Positions 1-6,499 are shown, counted from the stretch's first letter. The stretch: 6,545 nt of DNA from Bacillota bacterium (GCA_021820805.1 JAKADF010000200.1:1-6545), one strand, 5' to 3'. Made by a program: numbers and translations. The notes: generated by a model from the sequence alone, not told the origin.

Positions 1-1299
1 GATCCGCAAGTTTTCACGTATGGTTGCCCGAAACAAGTATGTATTTTGACTGACGACGGCGAACATCTTTCGGATAGTTTGTTCATCATATTCTTTTAAA
101 TTGATGCCGCCAAGTTCAATTAAGCCTTGGTCATAGTCGTACATCCGTAAGAGGAGATGGATAAATGTGCTTTTGCCAGACCCGCTCTGGCCGACAATCG
201 CAATATGCTTCCCAAGAGGTAAATCTATATTAATATTTGAAAGTACTTCCGGATCATTCTCTTCATAGCGAAAACATAGGCCGGATACTTTCAAATTGAC
301 ATTTTGTAAAGGTGTTTCGACTTTCTCGGGAAAACAAATTAGCGGTTTTTCATCCACAATTGAAAAAAGACGCCTTGCCGACGCTAAGCTTTGTCCTAAA
401 AATTGAAAGGCAGAAGGAAGAGGCAACACAGCATCGAAACTGGAAAAAGCGGTGAGTACGATAACTGTTAGGCCAATCCCGGTTAATCTGTGTTTTGACA
501 CAAGGATAATTGACATAACAAGCAAAACACAAACTGCACCGTTTACAAGCAGCACAGAAAGGGAACGGGCTGCAGCGTTTAACATTCCGTCCTGCAATTG
601 CAGTCGATTTAGATTTTCTTGTTCTTGAATCAGCAATTGAATTCTTTTTTTCAATCCGCTAAATGTCCAAAGTTCGGTCATGCCTGAAATTGTTTCAATA
701 ATAGAGGTATAAGTGCTTGCTCGCGTCTCTATTAAACGCTGTCCTATGGAGCGGCCATAATGACGCGTAATGACAGGTAATCCAATGCCCGCAAGTGCAA
801 GGAAGCAAAAAAGCACAATTGAGAGATAAACATCATAGCGAGCCAGTAAAACAGAAACAAGGATGGCAGACAAGAGGGCTGTACATGGCGGAGCAATAAC
901 CCGTAAATAAAAATTCTGCAGTGTATCTACATCTTCTACAACAGTAGTGAGTAAATCCCCGCTTTGATGTTTGAGAAAAAGTGTTCCATCAAGATGTTCG
1001 ATTCTTGAGAACACCCATACACGTAAACGTGCCAAAAGTCTGAGTGTAATGTCATGCGAAATGTATCTATCCACATAACGAATAGCAGGCCGCATCAGTC
1101 CGAAAAAGCGAACGCCGATAATCGGGATCCATAAAAGGAGAATAGTCGTTGGATGCATTGCAGCCTTTGCAATCAAGTAGGCAGATGTGGCCATAAGGCC
1201 AATATTCATTGCCACTGTTAAAAAACCTGTACACACGGAAAGGAATAGCTGCAAACGAAAAGGAACTAATAACTTGATTAATCGGATGAATAAACTCAT
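1..1299 (-). CDS. cydC: CydC-type ABC transporter subunit of the CydDC assembly transporter (named CydD in B. subtilis), 3' end missing
   Basis: Half of the heterodimeric inner-membrane ABC exporter CydDC, required to assemble cytochrome bd. The reading frame is open for 433 codons and runs off the window; the family is usually about 570-580 residues, so roughly 140 are missing. The N-terminal six-helix region has the CydC hallmark around residues 33-90 (TSAYLIAKAA, then GVRFFG, then RYxxRxxSHD). R78 and H82 align with E. coli CydC R81 and H85, the latter reported as a heme ligand. The start of the ATPase domain is present: A-loop aromatic Y345, Walker A GQSGSGKST at 370-378 and Q-loop Q418. 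The signature motif, Walker B and H-loop lie beyond the edge. The ATG overlaps the cydD stop by four bases (ATGA) and has a GGGGGA ribosome binding site nine bases upstream. The truncation is a window limit, not a visible mutation. Confidence 0.95.
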   Translation of the reverse strand, partial: MSLFIRLIKLLVPFRLQLFLSVCTGFLTVAMNIGLMATSAYLIAKAAMHPTTILLLWIPIIGVRFFGLMRPAIRYVDRYISHDITLRLLARLRVWVFSRIEHLDGTLFLKHQSGDLLTTVVEDVDTLQNFYLRVIAPPCTALLSAILVSVLLARYDVYLSIVLFCFLALAGIGLPVITRHYGRSIGQRLIETRASTYTSIIETISGMTELWTFSGLKKRIQLLIQEQENLNRLQLQDGMLNAAARSLSVLLVNGAVCVLLVMSIILVSKHRLTGIGLTVIVLTAFSSFDAVLPLPSAFQFLGQSLASARRLFSIVDEKPLICFPEKVETPLQNVNLKVSGLCFRYEENDPEVLSNINIDLPLGKHIAIVGQSGSGKSTFIHLLLRMYDYDQGLIELGGINLKEYDEQTIRKMFAVVSQNTYLFRATIRENLRI

Positions 1300-3062
1300 G
1301 AAACAAAATCCCCCGTATATGAATGAACAAGCCCTTTATATACATGGTTGGATTTCACCAAATCATCATGCCTGCCTGTACAGACAATCTGACCACTATC
1401 CAGAACCACAACTCTGTCTACATGAGATATTGTCCCAAATCTATGGGCAACAATGATGGCCGTTCGAGACCTTAACAAATCTACTAATGCCTGTTGAATG
1501 TAAAATTCACTCTCTACATCAAGATGAGCTGTTGGTTCATCAAAAATGAACACGGGGCTGTTTTTTAAAAAGGCACGCGCCAGCGCAATTCGTTGTACCT
1601 CACCGCCACTCAGCCTAAGTCCATTTTCGCCAAGCATGGTGTCATAGCCATTCTTCAAAGACCTAACAAAACCATCTGCCCCCGCCTTTTTCGCTGCCTC
1701 TCTAATGTCAACTAACGAACACATAGGGTTTGCATAACGTAAATTTTCCATTATCGTGCCATGGAATAAGTAAGGACGCTGCGGTACATACGCAACTTGC
1801 TCACGCCACCATGCAATGGATTGTTCACAGAGCCTTATGTGATTCCCAACTACAATTTGCCCTTCATCCGGCTTCATAAAGCCAATTATGAGGTCTAACA
1901 GCGTACTTTTGCCTGCACCGCTTGGTCCAACAACTGCAATCGATTCACCTTCAGCAATATTGAAAGAAATATGCGCTAAAACCCTATTTTTCGAATTAGA
2001 GTCGCAAAACGAACAGCTGACATTCTCTATCGAAATAGACACACCTGCCTTATTGCCAACCGTTTGTTCAGCCCGTTTATTTGAACTACACTCTTCTGCA
2101 ATTACTCCTAACGGTTTTGTATCCAAAATTTCAAAAAGCCTGTCTGCTGCTTGCGTCCCATTCATACTGGCATGATACTCTGCACCAAGGTTTCTAAATG
2201 GCAGATAGAATTCCGGGGTCAGAAGTAAAACAATAAACCCATTTTGAAATGTCTCACTTCCATTTAATAACCGCAAACCTACAGCAACGGCTACCATTGC
2301 AGTACTAAGTGTTGCGAGGAGATCGAGCACAAATCCAGACAGAAAGGCCACCCGGAGTGTACTCATTGTGGCTTTTCGGTACGCATCGCTTATCCTCTCA
2401 ATCGTGTCAATTTGCGCTTTACTCCTGTCGAATAGCTTCAAAGTTACAAGCCCTCGGATAACATCCAAAAAATGTGCGCCTAAAAGGCTAAGATGAGCCC
2501 ATTGCCGTTTGGCCAAAGCCTCTGACATTTTTCCAATCAGTATCATGAAAAGCGGGATAAGCGGCATAGTGACAAAGAGTAGAAGTGCAGCTAATTTGTC
2601 TCGCATGAAGACGAAACCTAAAATCAGGACTGGTATGAAAAGAGACCCTGCAACTGCCGGGATATAACGCGTCAAATAAGGATCAAGTTGTTCGATTCCC
2701 TCATACAATGTTTCTGTAAGTTCCCCACTTCTCTCTCTTTGCAAATACGCAGGGCCCAAGGTGATTAGATGCGACAAAGTTCGTTCTCGAAGCCTTGACT
2801 TTGCGTGAACAGAAGCCAAGCGTAAGAAGAAATCACTTGCGAATGTAAAGGCAGCTCGTGCAAAAATACAAAACACTAAGACTCCGATTTCCTTCTCTTC
2901 AGCTTGCAAACCTTTATGCTCGATGAATACTCTGCTTATAATTGTTCCAAATAGTACTGCCTGCAGGGTCGCTGTGAGTCCTGTGCACAAAGATGAGCAT
3001 ATTCCGGCTGCTAAAGAGGGGAAGCTTGACCTTATCTCATGAATTAAACGCCGATGCATCAT
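1296..3062 (-). CDS. cydD: CydD-type ABC transporter subunit of the CydDC assembly transporter (named CydC in B. subtilis)
   Basis: Complete 588-residue fused permease-ATPase, the same length as E. coli CydD. It pairs with CydC to move a thiol or heme species across the membrane for cytochrome bd assembly. Residues 1-310 are the six-helix domain, ending in the CydD hallmark TPEFYLPFRNLGAEYHASMN (282-301). The ATPase domain is intact: Walker A GPSGAGKST (379-387), Q-loop Q428, signature LSGGE (484-488), Walker B VFIFDE (504-509) and H-loop H540. A variable polar linker (about 320-340) joins the halves. The A-loop position is F352 inside an unusual CSFC (350-353). The ATG shares its A with the TAA of cydB; a second ATG follows at once, so Met2 is an alternative start. 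No convincing Shine-Dalgarno precedes either, which suggests translation coupled to cydB. Confidence 0.96.
   Translation of the reverse strand: MMHRRLIHEIRSSFPSLAAGICSSLCTGLTATLQAVLFGTIISRVFIEHKGLQAEEKEIGVLVFCIFARAAFTFASDFFLRLASVHAKSRLRERTLSHLITLGPAYLQRERSGELTETLYEGIEQLDPYLTRYIPAVAGSLFIPVLILGFVFMRDKLAALLLFVTMPLIPLFMILIGKMSEALAKRQWAHLSLLGAHFLDVIRGLVTLKLFDRSKAQIDTIERISDAYRKATMSTLRVAFLSGFVLDLLATLSTAMVAVAVGLRLLNGSETFQNGFIVLLLTPEFYLPFRNLGAEYHASMNGTQAADRLFEILDTKPLGVIAEECSSNKRAEQTVGNKAGVSISIENVSCSFCDSNSKNRVLAHISFNIAEGESIAVVGPSGAGKSTLLDLIIGFMKPDEGQIVVGNHIRLCEQSIAWWREQVAYVPQRPYLFHGTIMENLRYANPMCSLVDIREAAKKAGADGFVRSLKNGYDTMLGENGLRLSGGEVQRIALARAFLKNSPVFIFDEPTAHLDVESEFYIQQALVDLLRSRTAIIVAHRFGTISHVDRVVVLDSGQIVCTGRHDDLVKSNHVYKGLVHSYTGDFVS
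1309..1314 (-). promoter_or_regulatory. Ribosome binding site of cydC inside the end of cydD
   Basis: GGGGGA lies nine bases before the cydC ATG, within the last codons of cydD. cydC can therefore bind ribosomes directly as well as by coupling through the ATGA overlap. Confidence 0.5.
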
Positions 3063-4072
3063 TAGTAATCAAGATGGTCGAGTTTTACGCGATGGCGAAA
3101 AACCCAATAACTCCAGATTTGATAAGCAATTACGATTGGAATAACTGTAAGCGAAATTATGGTCATTACCCTGAGCGAATACGGATTGGACGCTGCATTA
3201 TAGATGTTGAGACTCCAGTCTGGGTTTAATGAACTAATCATGACCCTTGGATATAACCCAAGAAAAACTGTGATGGTTGAAAGCACAATCACAAAACCTG
3301 TCATAGCAAACGCAAAGCTGTAGTGTCGGTATTTAATTAGAAAACGAACAGAAATAAGCGCAAGTCCCGCAACAATTGGAACTAGGCCTCTGTCTACTCC
3401 AAGCCTCGAGAAAATATCTGTTTGAAAGTAGCTTAATATGACAAACAGAAACATTACGGCTGTCGTCGGTGCCCCTATCCGCATTGCTGCAACACTCGCC
3501 CTTTCACGAATATCACCCGTTGTTCTTAGCGTCAAAAAGAGCGCACCGTGGAGGATGAACAAGAGCACTACACTAACTCCGCCAATCAAGGAATACACAC
3601 TAATCAAATCAAAAAACGTTCCAACATAATCCATCTTGGTATCAATAGGAACGCCTTTCATGAGATCCGCAAGCGCAACGCCCCACAACAAAGGAGGCAA
3701 TAAACTTCCTGCGAATAACACAGAGTCCCAAGTATTACGCCATTTTGGATTTTCGACTTTGCTTCGATATTCGAACGCGACACCGCGCGCAATAAAGGCA
3801 AGAATCATTACAAACAACGGAAAATAAAAACCGCTGAACAATGTTGCATACCAATTTGGAAAAGCTGCAAACATGGATGCACCTGCTGCAATCAACCACA
3901 CCTCATTTGCATCCCAAAACGGCCCGATGCTGTTCATCACAACCCGACGCTCAACATCCTTCTTGCCGATGAAAGGAACCAACATACCTACGCCAAAATC
4001 AAACCCTTCCAGAAAGAAAAAGCCAACAAACAGTGTACAAATGAGAATAAACCACAATGTATTTAGACTCAT
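3062..4072 (-). CDS. cydB: Cytochrome bd quinol oxidase subunit II (CydB)
   Basis: Second core subunit of the cytochrome bd oxidase, a polytopic membrane protein that packs against CydA. I place the start at the ATG at 4072, giving 336 residues, close to the B. subtilis protein (about 338). A strong GGGAGGT sits four bases upstream, and the resulting N-terminus MSLNTLWFIL fits the family. The frame also extends to a TTG at 4108 (348 residues), but that start has no ribosome binding site. Hallmarks are LEGFDFGVGM (21-30) with D25, matching E. coli D29, and IGPFWDANEVWL (49-60) with W53/D54, matching E. coli W57/D58. FPNWYATLFSGFY (71-83) and the C-terminal LYPRVMISSL (273-282) are also typical. 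About nine hydrophobic segments are visible. It lies 53 bases after cydA, and its TAA overlaps the cydD ATG by one base. Confidence 0.96.
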   Translation of the reverse strand: MSLNTLWFILICTLFVGFFFLEGFDFGVGMLVPFIGKKDVERRVVMNSIGPFWDANEVWLIAAGASMFAAFPNWYATLFSGFYFPLFVMILAFIARGVAFEYRSKVENPKWRNTWDSVLFAGSLLPPLLWGVALADLMKGVPIDTKMDYVGTFFDLISVYSLIGGVSVVLLFILHGALFLTLRTTGDIRERASVAAMRIGAPTTAVMFLFVILSYFQTDIFSRLGVDRGLVPIVAGLALISVRFLIKYRHYSFAFAMTGFVIVLSTITVFLGLYPRVMISSLNPDWSLNIYNAASNPYSLRVMTIISLTVIPIVIAYQIWSYWVFRHRVKLDHLDY

Positions 4073-4076
4073 ACGT

Positions 4077-4083
4077 ACCTCCC
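4077..4083 (-). promoter_or_regulatory. Ribosome binding site deciding the cydB start
   Basis: GGGAGGT lies four bases before the ATG at 4072 and is the only good Shine-Dalgarno in the 53-base cydA-cydB gap. It selects this ATG over the in-frame TTG at 4108. Confidence 0.85.
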
Positions 4084-4125
4084 ACATTCTATTATCAATT
4101 GACAACAAAGAGGCTTTTAAAAAAC

Positions 4126-5508
4126 TTATAAAGATGGCACTACAGTTTTAGAAGCGCGTGTCCCAGGTTCTTCCTCATCCGGTCCTTGCGAAATAGCCTT
4201 TGAAAATAAATAAATATCAAGGACAAGAAGCAGAGCATACACAAGCGTAAGTCCAACATAACTCGTAAGCACCATTCCTGCCGGAACGGTCGGCGATACA
4301 CCATTTGCGGTTTTCAGCAGACCGAACACAACCCACGGTTGCCGTCCGACCTCCGTCATCAGCCAACCTGCGGAATTTGCAATGAATGGAAGTGGTATCA
4401 TCCAAACTAAAGTTTTTAAATAAAATGGCCGATTTTCGAGCTTATCCCGCATGGAGAGATAAACGCCATACAGTGTAAATAAAATCATCAGAGAACCTGC
4501 AAGTACCATGACTCTAAAACTCCAGAACGTTGTTCGAACAGGCGGTACATAATTCCCTGGACCGTATTTTTGCTCGTACTGTTTCTGGATTTGATTGATA
4601 CCTATTACATCTCCGCTAAGCCGATTATGTGCTAAAACACTTAATCCATATGGGATCTCAATTTTAAATGTATTCTGTTCTTTCTCATCATTAATAAGTG
4701 CAAATACTGTCAAAGGCGCATGCTCTGGGCTCGTATTCCATAAGGCCTCGGCAGCAGCTATTTTCATCGGCTGTGCTGTTACCAAGTGCTGAGCTTGTCC
4801 ATGACCGATAATTGCTGTAAGGACACTAGCAAGCGCGCCGACTGTTGCAGCAATCCGGAATGACCTGCGGAAGACTTTAACCGAACGTTTTCTAAGCAAT
4901 TGATACGCACTAACACCGAGAACAAAAAAGGCTCCAGTTGTCCACGCACCAAACAAGACATGTGGGAATTCGAGCCACTGCTGGACACTCGATATCAAGG
5001 CGAAAAAGTTGGACATCTCTGCATGTCCCCCCCGCAGCGTATAGCCAACAGGCTCTTGCATGAACGCATTTGCTGTCAGAATCCAGAATGCAGAGAGGGT
5101 TGTTCCAATTGCGACAAGCCAAATGGAAGCAAGGTGAACTTTTTTTGAAACGCGATCCCATCCAAAAAGCCATACACCAAGAAAAGTTGATTCAAGAAAA
5201 AAAGCTGCTAGTGATTCAATAGCAAGAGGCGCACCAAATACATCCCCAACGAATCTCGAATAGTCTGACCAATTCATCCCGAACTGGAATTCCTGAAATA
5301 TCCCCGTAACAACACCGACTGCAAAGTTCAAAAGGAACAGTTTCCCAAAGAACTGGGTCATGCGTTTATACGTATTGTCTCCGGTGATGACATACGCTGT
5401 TTCCATAATGGAAAGTAAATAGGCTAAACCAATGGTAAGCGGCACATAGAAGAAATGATAAATCGTCATTGTCCCAAATTGCAGGCGAGCCAAAAACAGA
5501 CCGCTCAA
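4126..5508 (-). CDS. cydA: Cytochrome bd quinol oxidase subunit I (CydA), short Q-loop type, TTG start
   Basis: Heme-bearing subunit that oxidises membrane quinol and reduces O2 to water without pumping protons. The 460 residues carry all expected ligands (E. coli equivalents in brackets): H18 [H19], H183 [H186] and M334 [M393] for hemes, E98 [E99] and E106 [E107] in the proton path, R332 [R391], K249 and E254 [K252, E257] at the quinol site, and E386/R389 [E445/R448] in EVGRQPW. The loop between GHGQAQH (235-241) and FRVM (331-334) is short, lacking the long E. coli-type insertion, as in Firmicutes. The tail after about residue 442 is acidic then basic and probably cytoplasmic. The start codon is TTG, immediately preceded in frame by a TGA, with GGTGGAG four bases upstream; the N-terminus MSGLFLARLQF aligns with Bacillus CydA from residue 1. 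First gene of the operon. Confidence 0.97.
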   Translation of the reverse strand: MSGLFLARLQFGTMTIYHFFYVPLTIGLAYLLSIMETAYVITGDNTYKRMTQFFGKLFLLNFAVGVVTGIFQEFQFGMNWSDYSRFVGDVFGAPLAIESLAAFFLESTFLGVWLFGWDRVSKKVHLASIWLVAIGTTLSAFWILTANAFMQEPVGYTLRGGHAEMSNFFALISSVQQWLEFPHVLFGAWTTGAFFVLGVSAYQLLRKRSVKVFRRSFRIAATVGALASVLTAIIGHGQAQHLVTAQPMKIAAAEALWNTSPEHAPLTVFALINDEKEQNTFKIEIPYGLSVLAHNRLSGDVIGINQIQKQYEQKYGPGNYVPPVRTTFWSFRVMVLAGSLMILFTLYGVYLSMRDKLENRPFYLKTLVWMIPLPFIANSAGWLMTEVGRQPWVVFGLLKTANGVSPTVPAGMVLTSYVGLTLVYALLLVLDIYLFSKAISQGPDEEEPGTRASKTVVPSL

Positions 5509-5512
5509 TCAA

Positions 5513-5525
5513 CTCCACCCTCTCC
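5513..5525 (-). promoter_or_regulatory. Ribosome binding site fixing the TTG start of cydA
   Basis: GGAGAGG (5525-5519) runs into GGTGGAG (5519-5513), which ends four bases before the TTG. With the in-frame TGA directly before the TTG, this settles the start codon. Confidence 0.75.
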
Positions 5526-5533
5526 AAGGAATT

Positions 5534-5630
5534 GGGACAGGGCCAGGACTTTGATAACACAAAACTGACAGCTTTACGGAAGGATAATGAGCTTCAGTTC
5601 GTTGAGCCCTGGCCCCCGCCCGGGACACCC
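5534..5630. repeat. GC-rich nested palindromic element before cydA (REP/MITE-like or leader hairpin)
   Basis: Outer arms GGGCCAGG (5540-5547) and CCTGGCCC (5608-5615) are perfect reverse complements. Inside them AACTGA-c-AGCT (5563-5573) pairs with AGCT-TCAGTT (5590-5599) with one bulge, so the whole stretch folds as one long hairpin. GGGACA occurs as a direct repeat outside the arms (5534-5539 and 5622-5627), and CCCGGG lies at 5619-5624. The GC-rich ends contrast sharply with the AT-rich flanks. It resembles the dispersed palindromes linked to REP-associated transposases in Firmicutes, but a single copy cannot prove that. There is no T-run after the stem, so it is not a standard terminator. 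Confidence 0.5.
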
Positions 5631-5658
5631 TATATATGCTTTTGAACGACTTCTTCAA
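5631..5658 (-). promoter_or_regulatory. Candidate cydA promoter P2
   Basis: TTGAAG (5658-5653) and TATATA (5636-5631) are separated by 16 bases, each matching four of six sigma-A consensus bases. The -35 lies inside the right arm (transcript sense) of a 9-bp inverted repeat. Transcription from here would begin at about 5625, at the edge of the GC-rich hairpin, leaving a leader of about 115 bases before the cydA TTG. Confidence 0.35.
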
Positions 5659-5693
5659 TGAATAAACTTTCTAAAAAACCTTCTATTGAAGAA
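5651..5693. repeat. 9-bp perfect inverted repeat, possible operator for cyd
   Basis: TTCTTCAAT (5651-5659) and ATTGAAGAA (5685-5693) are exact reverse complements 25 bases apart. Outside them GAC (5648-5650) and GTC (5695-5697) also pair if T5694 is bulged. One arm covers the candidate P2 -35 and the other lies just downstream of the P1 -10, near its expected start site. It could be a regulator-binding dyad or an RNA stem if P1 is used. Confidence 0.4.
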
Positions 5694-5695
5694 TG

Positions 5696-5723
5696 TCTGT
5701 AAAATCATGATTGATTTAGTCAA
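5696..5723 (-). promoter_or_regulatory. Candidate cydA promoter P1 with palindromic spacer
   Basis: TTGACT (5723-5718) is followed after 16 bases by TACAGA (5701-5696), a good -35 with a weak -10. The spacer contains AAATCA-ATCA-TGATTT, including the perfect 10-bp palindrome AATCATGATT (5712-5703). A dyad in this position is a plausible operator, but I recognise no regulator for it. Confidence 0.3.
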
Positions 5724-5784
5724 CTTTTATAAGCATCGTCCCCTTTTGAAGAACCATAATTAACAACAATGTAAAGTTACCCAA
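5716..5784 (-). CDS. Candidate 22-residue small ORF before cydA (uncertain)
   Basis: A TTG at 5784 opens 22 codons ending in TAA, encoding MGNFTLLLIMVLQKGTMLIK plus VD. A strong GGAGGAG (5794-5788) ends three bases before the TTG, five bases counting from its first GGAGG. The peptide has a short hydrophobic run (FTLLLIMVL), too short for a confident membrane helix. It does not resemble CydX or CydS as I know them. Its stop region overlaps the -35 box of a candidate promoter. It may be a leader peptide, a tiny membrane peptide or chance; only the ribosome binding site argues for it. Confidence 0.2.
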   Translation of the reverse strand: MGNFTLLLIMVLQKGTMLIKVD

Positions 5785-5816
5785 CAGCTCCTCCAAATAT
5801 ACACATCAATTCCAGT

Positions 5817-6335
5817 TCACCTGAACCAACTCAAAATTGAATGCCCCCCATACGTAATAAGAAATGTGGATACTATGACACCGCACAGGATGCTCACAAA
5901 TATTCTAATAGGCGGCCACCGTAACAGATAACCTATAGAAACACATACGTAAGCACCTAAAAACGGTGTGAGTGGAGTTAACACCCAAACACCGTACTTC
6001 CCATATTTGATAGACCACTTTTCGGCTTTTCTAAGCTTCCTTCCTAACCACTTCCATCTTGAAATCACTTCATCAAAAGTAAGCATCAACAGAGGGATGG
6101 CAATTAAATTGGCTAAAATGCTAATAATGGCGCCTGACATCGGGTCAAAGTGAAGCAAAATACTAAGAGCTGCAGCAGGCTGCGCCTCTAGTACTACCGA
6201 GGTTCCAATAAGTGTTAACGCCACCCCAACCTTACCCTGCAACAAGCCCGCGGCAAGTGCCCCTGTAAAGAAAACGAGTGCCAGAAGGACCCCATATATG
6301 ATTTTCCTTAGTAAACTTAATGACTCAATTGCCAA
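5817..6335 (-). CDS. Polytopic membrane protein, probable 'small multi-drug export protein' family (Pfam PF06695-like)
   Basis: A 172-residue protein, mostly hydrophobic, with segments at about 12-31, 36-62, 66-88, 114-138 and 143-162. A strongly basic stretch lies at about 93-113 (WKWLGRKLRKAEKW, then IKYGKYG). The order ANLIAIPLL, a basic helix, KYGKYG, TPLTPFLGAY and a final hydrophobic hairpin recalls the PF06695 pattern, where a KYG motif precedes a proline-rich P-x-P/G-A segment. That family is named for multidrug export, but transport is poorly supported, and a distant link to the DedA/VTT superfamily has been proposed. The function here is therefore unknown. The start is a TTG with AGGAG nine bases upstream; a TAG lies in frame just before it, so no longer start exists. 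It is on the same strand as cydABDC, 308 bases upstream, with no clear terminator between them. The family assignment is from memory of the pattern. Confidence 0.72.
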   Translation of the reverse strand: MAIESLSLLRKIIYGVLLALVFFTGALAAGLLQGKVGVALTLIGTSVVLEAQPAAALSILLHFDPMSGAIISILANLIAIPLLMLTFDEVISRWKWLGRKLRKAEKWSIKYGKYGVWVLTPLTPFLGAYVCVSIGYLLRWPPIRIFVSILCGVIVSTFLITYGGHSILSWFR

Positions 6336-6344
6336 CTTTATTCG

Positions 6345-6349
6345 CTCCT
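6345..6349 (-). promoter_or_regulatory. Ribosome binding site for the TTG start of the 172-residue membrane protein
   Basis: AGGAG is separated by nine bases from the TTG at 6335. An in-frame TAG overlaps its start, so translation cannot begin further upstream. Confidence 0.7.
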
Positions 6350-6382
6350 AATAGGCTCTCTCTTTTACCGAAACGACATTGC

Positions 6383-6388
6383 ATTATA
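6383..6388 (-). promoter_or_regulatory. Candidate -10 box upstream of the small membrane protein gene
   Basis: A consensus TATAAT lies about 48 bases before the TTG start. The best-placed -35 (GTGCTT, 16 bases upstream) is poor, and no TG extension is present, so the promoter would be weak or activator-dependent. Confidence 0.35.
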
Positions 6389-6499
6389 TACGAAAACATG
6401 ATTAAAGCACCTCACTACCAAAAAAAACTGAAAACCAATTCTGTTCGCACAATCGTATTTAGTTCCTTTCGAATATTGCTTTTGAAAGTGGTGATTTGT

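Larger units (their letters stand above)
5509..5816 (-). other. Intergenic leader region between the small membrane protein gene and cydA
   Basis: This 308-base stretch has no convincing full-size gene. In transcription order it holds a GGAGGAG-preceded 22-codon candidate ORF (5784-5716), a candidate promoter with a 10-bp palindrome in its spacer (5723-5696), a 9-bp inverted repeat (5693-5651), a second candidate promoter (5658-5631), a GC-rich nested hairpin (5630-5534) and the cydA ribosome binding site. No intrinsic terminator is visible after the upstream gene, so read-through into cydA is possible. I found no TTGTGAA-type Rex operator and no good CcpA cre site on either strand by eye. 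Confidence 0.6.

Noticed and set aside
1..5. GATCC at the very start of the window, as a biological boundary
   Set aside because: cydC continues in frame to the edge, so this is more likely a clone or window edge at a restriction site than a gene disruption.
1067..1456. Open frames of about 90 codons at the cydD-cydC junction, on both strands
   Set aside because: They overlap cydC and cydD in other frames, have no ribosome binding sites, and their translations look like shadow sequence.
4073..4108. N-terminal extension of CydB to a TTG at 4108
   Set aside because: It has no ribosome binding site and adds polar residues absent from CydB homologues; the GGGAGGT at 4077-4083 fits the ATG at 4072.
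4779..5173. Overlapping frames of 69-87 codons inside cydA on both strands
   Set aside because: They are fully contained in a well-conserved cydA frame and encode no recognisable protein.
5815..5826. GTTCA-GG-TGAAC palindrome over the stop codon of the small membrane protein gene
   Set aside because: The half-sites are oriented opposite to a Rex site, there is no T-run for a terminator, and it is largely within coding sequence.
6420..6470. T8 run on the minus strand after a weak dyad, as a terminator
   Set aside because: The stem is AT-rich with G-U pairs, a bulge and a loop of nearly 30 bases, so an intrinsic terminator cannot be supported.
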